Assembly (NCBI RefSeq): GCF_003719295.1 | Contig: NZ_RFLW01000002.1 | Span: 362,763-426,762 of the forward strand | Direction of reading: 5' to 3' | Origin: Haliea alexandrii | GTDB taxonomy: Bacteria; Pseudomonadota; Gammaproteobacteria; Pseudomonadales; Halieaceae | Length of the DNA: 64,000 nt | In this document: positions 49,083 through 58,861 of the stretch, piece by piece | How the letters are laid out: each line of letters starts with the position of its first letter | How positions within the stretch are numbered: the first letter of the stretch is position 1 | Made by a program: the position numbers and the translations under genes | Notes under the pieces: generated by a model | The model's database searches: none | What the model was told of the DNA's origin: nothing | What the model saw: the letters and a program-made list of their open reading frames with translations, nothing else

Positions 49083-49301
49083 ATGCTCAAAAATCCCTGG
49101 TACCTATCACTGCTGTCACTGGTGGCGGTGCTGTTGATCATTGCAGTGCTGGCCTGGCTGACCACCGAGCCCGAGCCGGACCCCTGCAGCGCGCTGAATC
49201 AGGACGTGGGAGCCGCCGTGCTCGCTGATGAATCCGGTGATCAGGACGCGCTGGTGAACCGGGCCATCATACAGCGAGGTGACTGTGAACCTGCACAGTA
49301 A
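49083..49301 (+). CDS. Small single-pass membrane protein upstream of cti
   Basis: 72 residues; not recognised. A membrane helix at about 8-25 (LSLLSLVAVLLIIAVLAWL) is followed by a Thr/Glu/Pro stretch and a short periplasmic tail with two cysteines (DPCSALN and GDCEPAQ). Its last 17 bases overlap the cti coding region, so the two are translationally coupled. The tail with paired cysteines might form a disulfide. A role with the isomerase is inferred from position only. Confidence 0.65.
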   Translation: MLKNPWYLSLLSLVAVLLIIAVLAWLTTEPEPDPCSALNQDVGAAVLADESGDQDALVNRAIIQRGDCEPAQ

Positions 49302-51546
49302 TGGTTTGCTCGCCATAGTACTCGGGCTACTCAGCAGCGCAGTCGCCGGTGCAGAGAGCCTGGCCAGCCAGGCACATCAGCTGATCGAGCAGCGCTGTGT
49401 GGTTTGCCACGCCTGTTACGACGCACCCTGTCAGTTGAAAATGGAGGCGCACGAAGGGCTGGTGCGCGGCGCCAGCCAGACCCTGGTGTACGACTCCACG
49501 CGCCTGCTTGCGGGCGACCTCACCCGCCTGTTCGATGACGCGCAGGGCGAACGAGCCTGGCGCAAGAAAGGGTTTTACCCCGTCCTCAACGCGTCTGAGC
49601 CCGCTGCGGGCCTAATGCGCCGCATGCTGGATTTGAAGCAGGCGAACCCCCTGCCGCCCAACGGCCCGCTTCCCGAGGGCTTCGACTTTCGCCTGCACCG
49701 CGATCAGCAATGTGCCAAACCCGACGATTTTGACCAGTTCGCCAGTGAATTCCCCCTATGGGGAATGCCCTATGGCCTACCCGCACTGCAACCGGATGAG
49801 CACGCCACACTGGTTAGCTGGCTGGACGCTGGAGCGCCAGACCTTAAACAGGAACCGCTCTCTCCCGCGTTACAGGCGGAACTTGCGGCCTGGGAGCAAT
49901 TTCTGAATGGCGACGATAACAAGTCACGGCTGATGGCGCGGTATGTTTACGAACACCTGTTCCTGGCAACGCTCTATTTACAGGCAGATCACCGCCCGCG
50001 GTGGTTCAGGCTGGTGCGCTCGGCCACGCCGCCGGGGGAGCCCATTGATCTACTGACAACCCGGCGCCCCTTTGACGACCCGGGTCGCAAGACGTTCTAT
50101 TATCGCCTCCAGGCGATGCCGATCATCGTGGCCGCCAAAAGCCACCAGCCCTACCGGTTTGATGCCGAGCGCCGCGCCTTGTACCAGTCACTGTTTCTCA
50201 CGCCCGACTATGCGGTACCCCAGGTGCCCGGCTACGACAAAAACACGGCCGGCAATCCGTTTACCACCTTTGCCGCCCTGCCCGTGCGGTCGCGCTATCG
50301 CTTCCTGCTGAAGGAAGCCGAGTTCACCATCATGAACTTTATCAAGGGGCCGGTCTGTCGTGGGCAAATTGCCCTGAATGTGATTGATGACCGCTTCTGG
50401 GTGATGTTCATGGACCCGGATGAACTCGACCCGGAGCTGGACGGAGCCTTTCTCGAGCGCGAGGCCCGCAACCTGCGACTGCCGGCTGCGCGCACGGGCA
50501 CGGTGATCGATTTGCTCGAATGGCGCCGCTATGCGCGCGGCCACGCCCGCTACATGCGCGCCAAAGCAGACTATCTTGAGCGGCAGTACGTGGAGCAGGG
50601 TCGTCGGCCTGGCCTGGAGGTGATCTGGGATGGCGATGGCGACAACCCCAATGCGGCGCTGACCATCGCGCGCCACGTAGACACCGCTTCAGTCGTCAAG
50701 GGCTTCGTGGGCGAGACGCCGAAAACCGCATGGTTCATCACCTATTCTCTGTTGGAACGCATTCACTACCTGCTGGTCGCGAATTTCGATGTCTACGGAG
50801 CCGCCTCGCATCAACTGGAATCGCGGCTCTATATGGACTTCCTGCGCATGGAGGGCGAGCTGAACTTCCTCATGTTCTTGCCGGCAAACCGGCGTCAGGC
50901 ACTGTGGGAGCACTGGTACCGGAACGCTCCCGATTCGGCCCGCGAACACCCTTTCGTACGCAGCGATGCGATGCAGCGAGAGACCAGCCTGAGCTTCACT
51001 TCAGAAGATCCGAAAGCAGAATTCCTGGGCTGGATGCGCGAGCGCCTGCATGGGGCACAAGCGCCCTCCTTTGACTACCGACGCACCGCCAGTGAGGATA
51101 TGGCAGCGGCCTTCGAAACCCTTGTGAGCGCACGCGGGGCGCACAACAGCTTCCTGCCCGCTGTGAGCTTCGTGAACGTGATCGGGCCGGGTCGTGACGA
51201 AGCCTACACTCTGTTGCATGATGCCGGTTACAGCAACATCGCACAGCTGTTCCGCGAGGAAGAACGCCGCCTGCCGGAAGAGGACGCGGTCACGGTCGTC
51301 TCCGGGTTTATCGGCGCCCACCCCAACCTGTTTTTCCAGGTACACGAAAAGCAGGTGCCCCTGTTCGTCAACGATATTGTGCGCATGCAGGCGGTAGAAG
51401 ACTTCCAGCTCTTGCGTCAGCGCTACGGGGTGCGGCGCAACTCACCCTGGTTCTGGGCGGTCAGCGACCGCCTGCATACGCTCTACCGTGAACAGGACGG
51501 GCTGGCCGCCGGTGTGCTGGATTACAATCGCTACCTGGGTTATTGA
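49285..51546 (+). CDS. cti: Fatty acid cis/trans isomerase Cti
   Basis: Periplasmic cytochrome-c-type enzyme that turns cis-unsaturated acyl chains of membrane lipids into trans, stiffening the membrane within minutes during solvent or heat stress; known from Pseudomonas and Vibrio. About 753 residues. Signal peptide at 1-24 and a haem-binding CVVCHACYDAPCQ (CxxCH) near residue 38. The rest matches the long family-specific domain (for example FNFLMFLPANRRQALWEHWY-like region near residue 525). GTG 49285 has GCGAGG five bases before it; GTG 49279 would add two residues. Confidence 0.92.
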   Translation: MNLHSNGLLAIVLGLLSSAVAGAESLASQAHQLIEQRCVVCHACYDAPCQLKMEAHEGLVRGASQTLVYDSTRLLAGDLTRLFDDAQGERAWRKKGFYPVLNASEPAAGLMRRMLDLKQANPLPPNGPLPEGFDFRLHRDQQCAKPDDFDQFASEFPLWGMPYGLPALQPDEHATLVSWLDAGAPDLKQEPLSPALQAELAAWEQFLNGDDNKSRLMARYVYEHLFLATLYLQADHRPRWFRLVRSATPPGEPIDLLTTRRPFDDPGRKTFYYRLQAMPIIVAAKSHQPYRFDAERRALYQSLFLTPDYAVPQVPGYDKNTAGNPFTTFAALPVRSRYRFLLKEAEFTIMNFIKGPVCRGQIALNVIDDRFWVMFMDPDELDPELDGAFLEREARNLRLPAARTGTVIDLLEWRRYARGHARYMRAKADYLERQYVEQGRRPGLEVIWDGDGDNPNAALTIARHVDTASVVKGFVGETPKTAWFITYSLLERIHYLLVANFDVYGAASHQLESRLYMDFLRMEGELNFLMFLPANRRQALWEHWYRNAPDSAREHPFVRSDAMQRETSLSFTSEDPKAEFLGWMRERLHGAQAPSFDYRRTASEDMAAAFETLVSARGAHNSFLPAVSFVNVIGPGRDEAYTLLHDAGYSNIAQLFREEERRLPEEDAVTVVSGFIGAHPNLFFQVHEKQVPLFVNDIVRMQAVEDFQLLRQRYGVRRNSPWFWAVSDRLHTLYREQDGLAAGVLDYNRYLGY

Positions 51547-51559
51547 CGTGCCGCGTGGC

Positions 51560-52615
51560 CTAGGCGTGAGGCCCTCGGTTGTATTGCCACAATTTCAATA
51601 GACCCCGCTCAACGGCGCCTTGTGCCGCCACGCCCAGCTTGTCCTGCCAGTTCTTGCGCTCCACGTAAGACACTTCGAACACATCCCGCTCCTCTAGCTG
51701 GGCCTGCACGAAAGCATCACTGGTCTGCACCGCGTCGACAAGGCCCATCGCGACCGCCTCACGCCCGTACCAGACCTCACCAGTGGCGACCTGCTCGATG
51801 TCCAGCGCGGGCCTGTTTTCGCTCACGAATGCCTTGAACAGGGCGTGGGTTTTCTCTAGGTCTTCAATGAACTTTTCACGCCCTTTGTCAGTATTTTCGC
51901 CGAACAAGGTCAATGTGCGCTTGTACTCCCCTGCTGTGAGCAGCTCGAAATCGATATCGTGCTTTTTCAGCAGCCGGTGGAAGTTGGGCAATTGTGCGAG
52001 CACGCCAATGGAACCCAGAATGGCGAACGGCGCGGCAATGATACGCTGGGCAACGCAGGCCATCATGTAACCGCCGCTGGCCGCCACTTTGTCGACGGCC
52101 ACGGTCAATTGCGCGCCGGCATCGGTAATCCGCTGTAGCTGACTGGCGGCAAGGCCATAGCCGTGCACCATGCCGCCCGGGCTCTCCAGGCGCAGCAAAA
52201 TCTCATCGCCTTCGGCCACATGCGGCAATACAGCAGAAATCTCTTCGCGCAGCTGGTCACAGGCGCTGGCTTTTATGTCACCGTCAAAGTCCAGTATAAA
52301 CAGCTTGTTACGATGCTTTTCTTCAGTTGATTCTGACTTTTTGGCGCGCTTCTTGGCGGCCTTGGCCTCCGCCTTCTTCATTTTCTGGCGGGCCTTCTCC
52401 GCTACTTTGTGCAGCGCCGGGTCGGTCATGGCGGTGCGCATGGCGTCCGCAATGTCCTTGTACTTGTCATTCACTTTATGGATTTCGATGTGCCCTTCTG
52501 CCCGCGCCTTGTGGCGCTGGCCAAGCGCAACAATACCGGCGACCAGCAAGAGTGCCGCAACCACGAAGGTAAGTGTCTGGGCCAGGAAAAGACCGTACTG
52601 ATAAACGTGCTCCAA
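51560..52615 (-). CDS. sohB: Inner-membrane protease SohB (S49 family)
   Basis: 351 residues. N-terminal membrane helix (about 13-31), a long Lys/Ala/Glu-rich coiled-coil segment (60-100), then the peptidase domain with FDGDIKAS, RLESPGGMVHGYG and the catalytic serine in KVAASGGYMMA; the catalytic lysine is in the LTLFGENTDKGREKF/TAGEYKR region. Length and organisation match E. coli SohB. It is followed on the same strand by nothing and preceded by nudC four bases away. Confidence 0.94.
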   Translation of the reverse strand: MEHVYQYGLFLAQTLTFVVAALLLVAGIVALGQRHKARAEGHIEIHKVNDKYKDIADAMRTAMTDPALHKVAEKARQKMKKAEAKAAKKRAKKSESTEEKHRNKLFILDFDGDIKASACDQLREEISAVLPHVAEGDEILLRLESPGGMVHGYGLAASQLQRITDAGAQLTVAVDKVAASGGYMMACVAQRIIAAPFAILGSIGVLAQLPNFHRLLKKHDIDFELLTAGEYKRTLTLFGENTDKGREKFIEDLEKTHALFKAFVSENRPALDIEQVATGEVWYGREAVAMGLVDAVQTSDAFVQAQLEERDVFEVSYVERKNWQDKLGVAAQGAVERGLLKLWQYNRGPHA

Positions 52616-52619
52616 GGGG

Positions 52620-53435
52620 TTACTCCCGTGTTAGTTCGCTGATGTAGTGACGAATGAGTTGCCCGGCAATGGAACTGGGCGGTGGCACCTGCGGCAGTGC
52701 ACTGTAGTGGAACCAGCGGGCGTCGGCGATCTCGCCCGGCTCACAGACGATGTCGCCTCCCGCATAGTCGGCAAAATAGCCGAGCATGAGCTGACTGGGA
52801 AAGGGCCAGGACTGCGAGCCGAAATAGCGCAGCCGCGTCACCTCCACGCCCACTTCCTCGCGGACCTCGCGGTGCAGGGTATCCTCGGCGCTTTCACCCG
52901 CCTCAATAAACCCGGCAAGCGTGCTGTACATCTTGCCCGGGAAGTTGGCATTGCGCGCCAGCAGGAGTTCCTCGCCGCGCGTCACGAGCGTGATCACGCA
53001 GGGATTGATGCGGGGGTAGTTGATGGTCGCACAGGGCCTGCAGCGCATGGCGCGCTCGCCGATATCCACAACCATCGCGGCACCGCAGCGCCCACAGTAC
53101 TGGTGGTCGCGCTCCCAGGCCAGCAGCTGTGTCGCGCGCCCGGCCAGTGCGAACAGGCCATCATCAACCCGGCCCAGCCACTGATACAGGTTGCCACGCA
53201 CGAAACGCATGGGGTCCGGCTCGATGGCAGCATCAATCTCCACGGCAAAGCACGGACGGCCGTGCCAGTAACCGAGGAACTGCTCGCGTACCACCATCCA
53301 GCCCAGTGCCTGCAACTCGGCCCGAGGCAGCAGGGGTTCCGCGTGCATGTCGCTCACCAGCTGTCCGCCCTGGAACACCAGGTGCAACGCGTCTTCAATG
53401 GATTGCGGTGCGCGATTGTGAAATTCAACACTCAT
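52620..53435 (-). CDS. nudC: NAD(+) diphosphatase / RNA NAD-decapping hydrolase NudC
   Basis: Cleaves NADH and removes NAD caps from RNA. 271 residues. Zinc-binding CGRC and CRPC pairs (about 98-120), Nudix box GFIEAGESAEDTLHREVREE with following EVG, and the NudC-specific SQSWPFPSQLMLG. The start overlaps the dnaQ stop by 4 bases, putting the two in one operon. Confidence 0.96.
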   Translation of the reverse strand: MSVEFHNRAPQSIEDALHLVFQGGQLVSDMHAEPLLPRAELQALGWMVVREQFLGYWHGRPCFAVEIDAAIEPDPMRFVRGNLYQWLGRVDDGLFALAGRATQLLAWERDHQYCGRCGAAMVVDIGERAMRCRPCATINYPRINPCVITLVTRGEELLLARNANFPGKMYSTLAGFIEAGESAEDTLHREVREEVGVEVTRLRYFGSQSWPFPSQLMLGYFADYAGGDIVCEPGEIADARWFHYSALPQVPPPSSIAGQLIRHYISELTRE

Positions 53436-54157
53436 ACTGGAAATACCTCCCGCCAGACCACCCTGCCACCACTGCTCCGTTCAATCGCCTCCAGCTGGGC
53501 TTCGTGCGCCGCGAGCTCCTCTGCGCTGGCCCTGATCACCGGCAGGGGCTGGCGCTGGGCGGGCAGGCGCCGAATCCCCTCGCTGCGGCCACTGCCGCCC
53601 TCCTCGCCGGGGCCGTTGTCGGCAAGCTGAAACGTGGTCTGTCCACCGGTCATCGCCAGGTAGACATCCGCCAGGATTTCGGCATCCAGCAGGGCGCCGT
53701 GCAGATCGCGCTGGGAATTGTCCACGGTGTAGCGGTTGCACAGCGCGTCGAGGTTGTTGCGCTGCCCCGGATGGCGACGGCGCGCCATAACCAGGGTGTC
53801 GGTTACCGTGCACCACCGCTCAAGCCCTGGGTGATTGTCATCCAGCCGTCGGAGCTCCGCATCCAGAAAGCCGAGATCGAAGGGCGCGTTGTGGATGACC
53901 AGCTCCGCCCCGCGCACGAACTCGAGGAAATCGGCGGCTACCTGTGCAAACACCGGCTTGTCGGCCAGAGATTCACGGGTAATGCCGTGCACCTCTATCG
54001 CGCCTTGGTCAATGTCGCGCTCCGGATTGATGTAACGGTGGAAATGGTTTCCCGTCAAACGCCGGTTGACCAGTTCCACGCAACCAATCTCGATTATGCG
54101 GTGTCCCTGACTGACTTCCAGGCCAGTGGTCTCCGTGTCCAGTACAATCAATCTCAC
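53432..54157 (-). CDS. dnaQ: DNA polymerase III epsilon subunit (proofreading exonuclease)
   Basis: 3'-5' exonuclease of the replicase. 241 residues. Exo I LDTETTGLE (catalytic Asp, Glu), Exo II HNAPFDLGFLD, Exo III HGALLDAEILADVYL, and the C-terminal part that binds the alpha subunit. It starts 17 bases after rnhA ends; rnhA-dnaQ are neighbours in E. coli but divergent there, whereas here they run in the same direction. Confidence 0.96.
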   Translation of the reverse strand: MRLIVLDTETTGLEVSQGHRIIEIGCVELVNRRLTGNHFHRYINPERDIDQGAIEVHGITRESLADKPVFAQVAADFLEFVRGAELVIHNAPFDLGFLDAELRRLDDNHPGLERWCTVTDTLVMARRRHPGQRNNLDALCNRYTVDNSQRDLHGALLDAEILADVYLAMTGGQTTFQLADNGPGEEGGSGRSEGIRRLPAQRQPLPVIRASAEELAAHEAQLEAIERSSGGRVVWREVFPV

Positions 54158-54173
54158 ACTATGCTTCCGTTGT

Positions 54174-54617
54174 TCAGGCTTTATGGTGCAGTTCGTCTAT
54201 GCCCCGGTTGGCCAACTGGTCGGCGATCTCGTTTTCCCGATGACCGCTGTGGCCTTTGACCCAGTGCCAATGAATGCGATGACGCTGGTTCTGTTCATCC
54301 AGCGCCTGCCAGAGATCGACATTCTTGACCGGCTGGCGTGCTGCCGTCTTCCAGTTTTTCTGCTTCCAGTTGGGAAGCCACTTGGTAATACCGTCGCGCA
54401 CATACACAGAGTCCGTGGTCAGGTTGACCTCGCAGGGTTCCTTGAGCGCGCGCAGGGCCTCAATCGCTGCCTGCAGTTCCATGCGGTTGTTGGTGGTTTC
54501 CGCAGCGCCGCCATACAGCTTTCGCTCACGGCCCGCAAAGCGCAGCAGTGCGCCCCAACCGCCTGGCCCGGGGTTCCCGCGACAGGCGCCGTCGGTGAAT
54601 ATTTCGACCTGCTTCAC
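54174..54617 (-). CDS. rnhA: Ribonuclease HI
   Basis: Degrades RNA in RNA-DNA hybrids. 147 residues. [19 protein letters not shown] with the first catalytic Asp, [14 protein letters not shown] with the catalytic Glu, TDSVYV, and [16 protein letters not shown] with the last Asp. The GTG at 54617 overlaps the stop of the upstream methyltransferase (GTGA). Confidence 0.97.
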   Translation of the reverse strand: MKQVEIFTDGACRGNPGPGGWGALLRFAGRERKLYGGAAETTNNRMELQAAIEALRALKEPCEVNLTTDSVYVRDGITKWLPNWKQKNWKTAARQPVKNVDLWQALDEQNQRHRIHWHWVKGHSGHRENEIADQLANRGIDELHHKA

Positions 54618-55447
54618 GCTGCGTGGTCTCCACGTGGTGCCGCCGCTGGCTTGGGCACCGTCAGCCCGATCAGGCGGGGCCCCGGCCGCGAGCGACGCAC
54701 CGGCAACACGCGCCCGCCCACCTGCTTGACAGCGTGCACCAGGTAAATCTCGCCAAGTGGCAGCGGTATTTTCTGGCTCCACTGGTTGGCCTGCTGCGCG
54801 TAGCGGGCGATACGCCCCTGCCCTGCCACCGGTAGCGGGTGCAGGTAGCGCAGCGACTGGGTTTCGAGGCCCAGCAGGCGCAGCCAGTCCAGCAACCTGC
54901 GGGCGCTCACGGGCGACAGCCCCTGCCACAGGGTGTGCCCCGCAAGGCCCCGCAGGCGGCGCACGCCGCACCCCGTGGCAAGCGGGTTGAAACCCACCAA
55001 CAACAGCTGCCCGTGGGGCGTGAGCACACGCTGTAACTCGCGCAGCACTTCGTGCGGTCGCTGGGTGAAATCAAGGCTGTGATGCGCAATCACGACGTCG
55101 ACGCTGTCGCTTTCTATCGGTAACTCGTCGTGCTGGGCAACAAGGGAAACCGCTGCCCCGTGCGCTGGCGCCAGATAGGCGCGGTGCCTGATGCGACTAT
55201 TGCCATACAAAGGCTGATCGCGGGTGTGACCAATCTGCAGGAGATGGTAGCCAAATGCGGTTTCCAGCAGTGGCTCCAGGGCCCCCTGCACCGTTGCGTG
55301 CAGGTGCCGGGTGGTTTCCCTGGCGTACCAGGATTCCAGTTCGGCCAAAATATCGCTACACTCGCGCATCAGTTCCCGTGGCCGTTCACCGGCACTCGCT
55401 TGAATCAGCGGCCATGTTAATGCATTTGAAGGGGTTTTGAACGTCAT
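54614..55447 (-). CDS. Class I SAM-dependent methyltransferase (YafS-like)
   Basis: 277 residues. Methyltransferase-11 type domain with [14 protein letters not shown] as motif I (glycines partly replaced), [26 protein letters not shown] as motifs IV-V, and [13 protein letters not shown]. In E. coli yafS occupies the same place between gloB and rnhA; its substrate is unknown. Start could be ATG 55447 or 55459. From 55447 only two bases separate it from the divergent gloB start codon. Confidence 0.85.
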   Translation of the reverse strand: MTFKTPSNALTWPLIQASAGERPRELMRECSDILAELESWYARETTRHLHATVQGALEPLLETAFGYHLLQIGHTRDQPLYGNSRIRHRAYLAPAHGAAVSLVAQHDELPIESDSVDVVIAHHSLDFTQRPHEVLRELQRVLTPHGQLLLVGFNPLATGCGVRRLRGLAGHTLWQGLSPVSARRLLDWLRLLGLETQSLRYLHPLPVAGQGRIARYAQQANQWSQKIPLPLGEIYLVHAVKQVGGRVLPVRRSRPGPRLIGLTVPKPAAAPRGDHAA

Positions 55448-55449
55448 CC

Positions 55450-56217
55450 ATGCTGGCAATTGAACCGATACCGGCCTTCAACGACAACTATATCTGGTTG
55501 CTTCAACGCGGCGAGCAGTGTGCCGTGGTCGACCCGGGCGATGCGGCCCCCGTGCTGAGTCTGCTGCGCGAACGCAATGTGCAGCTCACCACAATCTTCA
55601 TCACGCACCACCACTTCGATCACGTGGGCGGGCTGCCCGAGCTCATTGCGCATGCGCAGCCCGTTGTATACGGCCCCGACAACCCTGCAATTAGCGGCAT
55701 TACGCATGCGGTTGGCGAGGGCGATTCCGTTTCCGTGTTTGGTCGGGATTTCACAGTATTTGCCGTGCCCGGTCACACCCTTGACCACATCGCGTTCTTC
55801 AGCCCTGGCGAAGAGCCCCTCCTGTTTTGTGGTGATACGCTTTTCGCCGGCGGCTGCGGTCGCATGTTTGAAGGCACCGCACCCGTGATGCACGCCTCCC
55901 TGTCGACACTGGCGGCTTTGCCAGCCGAGACCCGGGTGTATTGCGCGCATGAATACACGCAGGCCAACCTGCGGTTCGCGCAGGCGGCCGAACCGGATAA
56001 CAGCGCACTGGCGGAGCGGGTAAAGGCCGTTGCCCGACTACGCGCACAGGATGAGCCCAGCGTACCCTCATCCATCGCGGTTGAACGGGCCACCAATCCC
56101 TTCCTGCGCTGCGCTGAACCGGCGTTGATTGCCTCCCTGCAACGCGAGGGAAAATGGCAGGGTGATGCGCCCGCATCCGTCTTCGCCGCGCTCCGATCGT
56201 GGAAAGATTCATTTTGA
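55450..56217 (+). CDS. gloB: Hydroxyacylglutathione hydrolase (glyoxalase II)
   Basis: Hydrolyses S-lactoylglutathione, the last step of methylglyoxal detoxification. 255 residues. Metallo-beta-lactamase motif THHHFDHVGGLPEL (two metals), PGHTLDHIAF, FCGDTLFAGGCGRMFEGT and AHEYTQANLRFA, with the typical glutathione-binding C-terminal helices. Confidence 0.96.
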   Translation: MLAIEPIPAFNDNYIWLLQRGEQCAVVDPGDAAPVLSLLRERNVQLTTIFITHHHFDHVGGLPELIAHAQPVVYGPDNPAISGITHAVGEGDSVSVFGRDFTVFAVPGHTLDHIAFFSPGEEPLLFCGDTLFAGGCGRMFEGTAPVMHASLSTLAALPAETRVYCAHEYTQANLRFAQAAEPDNSALAERVKAVARLRAQDEPSVPSSIAVERATNPFLRCAEPALIASLQREGKWQGDAPASVFAALRSWKDSF

Positions 56218-57584
56218 TAAACTGCAATATAATCAAAAATTTAAAAAGTATAGCTATAGTAATTTCTGCACTTTTTGCACTGGCAGGCTGCCAGGCCCTG
56301 CCGCCCGGAGAGGGCACCGATGCAGCGCGCCCTGCCGGCAACGCCACCACGCAGGCGGGCCCCGTCCGGCGCAGCGTTGAAAATCGTCCCATTCGGCTAC
56401 CCCACAGCAACCCTGACGACTTGTGGGGCCGGCTGCAGCATGGCATGCAATGGCAAGTACCCGAGAACGCTCAGGTAGCGGACGCACGCAACTACTACCT
56501 GCGCCAGAAATCCGGGCTACAGCGGGTGCTTGCGCAACGCGGTGAGCTCTACTTGCACTTCATCGTCGAAGAGGTCGAGCGTCGTGACCTTCCACTCGAG
56601 TTGGCCCTGCTACCCCTGGTCGAAAGCCAGCTGGATCCTTTCGCTGTGTCATCCCAGCAGGCCGTTGGCCTCTGGCAAATCATACCCAGTACCGGAAAAA
56701 CCCTGGGCGTCACCAGCGACTGGTGGTATGACGGCCGCCGGGACCTGCGGGATTCCACCCGCGCTGCCCTGGACTACCTGGAGTATCTGTATGCCACCCT
56801 GGATGGCGACTGGCTTAACGCGCTCGCTGCCTACAACGGCGGCGTCGGCCGGGTAAGCCGGGCAGTGGCGAGCAATGCCGCTCGTGGCCGGCCAACCGAC
56901 TTCTGGTCCCTACCGCTGCCGCGGGAAACCCGGAACTATGTACCGCGCCTGCTGGCCCTGAGTAGCCTGATCGCCGAGCCCGAGCGCTGGGCTGTCAACC
57001 TGCCACCGCTGCAGAATCGGCCCGCATTTGTCGCTGTACCGACCGGTGGACAGCTGGAACTCGGTCGCGCAGCACAGTTGGCGGGTGTTCCAAAAGCCCG
57101 GCTGCAGGCGCTCAATCCCGGCCACCTGCGATGGGCAACAGCGCCTCATGCCGGCGACTTGCTTGTGCCGCCAGACCGTGCCACGGCATTTCAGCAGCAA
57201 CTGGCACAGCTGTCTGCCGAGCAGCGCGTGCAGTGGGATCATTACCGGGTGCGACGGGGTGACACCCTGAGCCGTATCGCCCGGCTGTTCTCCACCCGTG
57301 TAGACCTGTTGCGCGCCGCCAACGATTTGCACAGCAATTTCATCCGGGAAGGCGCCACACTGGTGATTCCCCGCGGGGACGATAGCGCCCTGAGCATCGC
57401 CAGCCGCCGTGGAACGAAAATTCCCGAAGCGAGGGACTACAAAGTGCGCCCTGGCGACTCGTTGTACCGGATTGCAGGACGCTTCAAGGTGCGAGTCGAG
57501 GACATTGTCGCCTGGAATGCCCTGAATGTCCGCGCCCCCATCTTTCCCGGGCAACAGCTGACACTTTATGTCGGAGACGGTTGA
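56214..57584 (+). CDS. mltD: Membrane-bound lytic murein transglycosylase D with two LysM domains
   Basis: Cleaves peptidoglycan glycan strands; outer-membrane lipoprotein. About 456 residues. Lipobox LAGC near residue 24, SLT domain with catalytic Glu in LLPLVESQLDPFAVS and GLWQIIPSTGKTLG, AYNGGVGRV, and two C-terminal LysM repeats (YRVRRGDTLSRIARLF and YKVRPGDSLYRIAGRF). The 5' end is AT-rich. TTG 56214 has GGAAAGA at a good distance; GTG 56199 would add five residues and overlap gloB more. It follows gloB as in E. coli. Confidence 0.92.
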   Translation: MINCNIIKNLKSIAIVISALFALAGCQALPPGEGTDAARPAGNATTQAGPVRRSVENRPIRLPHSNPDDLWGRLQHGMQWQVPENAQVADARNYYLRQKSGLQRVLAQRGELYLHFIVEEVERRDLPLELALLPLVESQLDPFAVSSQQAVGLWQIIPSTGKTLGVTSDWWYDGRRDLRDSTRAALDYLEYLYATLDGDWLNALAAYNGGVGRVSRAVASNAARGRPTDFWSLPLPRETRNYVPRLLALSSLIAEPERWAVNLPPLQNRPAFVAVPTGGQLELGRAAQLAGVPKARLQALNPGHLRWATAPHAGDLLVPPDRATAFQQQLAQLSAEQRVQWDHYRVRRGDTLSRIARLFSTRVDLLRAANDLHSNFIREGATLVIPRGDDSALSIASRRGTKIPEARDYKVRPGDSLYRIAGRFKVRVEDIVAWNALNVRAPIFPGQQLTLYVGDG

Positions 57585-58737
57585 TTCCGCGACAGCGGTT
57601 ACACCTCAGCTCTGTCAAACGCCGCTGGGCGACTTCCTGTTACAACGCTACCCGACCCGGCGAAAAGAGTTGCTGCAAGCCTGGTGTGGCGCAGACCTGT
57701 TGTTGCTCGAGGCGGTGACGCAGACGCTGCCTCGCCCCGCGTCGGCGCTGGTTGTAAATGATGAACACGGGGCGCTCTGCACCGCACTCTCGGCCAGTGG
57801 CATCGCCACTACGCTCTGGACCGATTCCGCTCTGGCTGCCCACGCCGCAGCGCTCAATACCGCGAACAATAGTGCCCCAGCGGTTGATGTGGTCTGGAGC
57901 ACCGAGCGCCCGCCCGCCGCACCCGACATCGTGCTACTGCGCGTGCCCAAGCAAAAGGCTCTGCTGCGCCAACAATTGGCGACAATCGCCGGCCTGTTAC
58001 CCGCCGGGGCCCTGCTGCTGGCCGCAGCCATGGACAAACACACGCCAAAGGGCCTGAGCGAGGAGCTGCAGCACTGGGTTGGCACCCCACACCGCGAACA
58101 CGGCCAGTACAAGGCACATCTGTGGCGCACGCAGCGCGCTGCGGAGCCAGTGCCCGCAGCGCCTGAGCCCGGCCAGAACTACGTCTGCGAGGCGCTCGGC
58201 ATCCCGCTGTACGCCCTGCCCAACGTGTTCAGTCGCGAGGGCCTGGATATCGGCTCCCGCTTTCTTCTCGACCAATTGCCCGCGTTGCGGCCCGTGACCC
58301 GCGCGGTGGACCTGGCTTGCGGTAATGGTGTCATTGGCCTGGCAGCGCTGCAGGCCGGGCTCGCTACAACAGTGTGGTTTTGCGACGAGTCGGCGCAGGC
58401 CATTGCCTCGGCGCGTATCAATGCCCAGCGGCTGCTGGCACCCACGACGAGCCAGCACAAGACACACTTCTTACACGGTGATGGCCTGCTGGACTGGTCG
58501 GAGCAAGCGCCCGAACTGATACTGTGTAACCCGCCATTTCATGCGCAACACACCGTGGACGATTTTGTCGGACGCCGCCTGATCCTGCAGGCGGCGCAGG
58601 TGTTGGCGCCGGGTGGCGCGCTGTGCCTGGTGGCCAACCGGCACCTCGACTACCGCAGCGCCCTGCAAACGGGCTTCCGGCAATGGCGGGTTCTGGCCGA
58701 GAACCGCAAGTTTCGGGTGTATCTCGCCGAGCGCTGA
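57568..58737 (+). CDS. rlmG: 23S rRNA (guanine-N2) methyltransferase RlmG-like
   Basis: 389 residues, tandem-fold rRNA methyltransferase. The C-terminal catalytic half has PNVFSREGLDIGSRFLLDQL, the SAM motif VDLACGNGVIGLAAL and catalytic CNPPFHAQH, then VANRHLDYRSAL. The double-fold length and the NRHLDY segment fit RlmG (m2G1835 of 23S rRNA) better than RsmC. It overlaps mltD by 17 bases in another frame. Confidence 0.88.
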   Translation: MSETVDSATAVTPQLCQTPLGDFLLQRYPTRRKELLQAWCGADLLLLEAVTQTLPRPASALVVNDEHGALCTALSASGIATTLWTDSALAAHAAALNTANNSAPAVDVVWSTERPPAAPDIVLLRVPKQKALLRQQLATIAGLLPAGALLLAAAMDKHTPKGLSEELQHWVGTPHREHGQYKAHLWRTQRAAEPVPAAPEPGQNYVCEALGIPLYALPNVFSREGLDIGSRFLLDQLPALRPVTRAVDLACGNGVIGLAALQAGLATTVWFCDESAQAIASARINAQRLLAPTTSQHKTHFLHGDGLLDWSEQAPELILCNPPFHAQHTVDDFVGRRLILQAAQVLAPGGALCLVANRHLDYRSALQTGFRQWRVLAENRKFRVYLAER

Positions 58738-58861
58738 GCCGGGTATGACTTGTTGGACAACGCCGTGCTAGTTCCGCGACCAGGCGGAGCCGCGCTGCTG
58801 CAGGGCCAAGCATCTTGTTACAGTTAAGGCAAGTTGATAACAAAACTGACGGAGTTTCACT

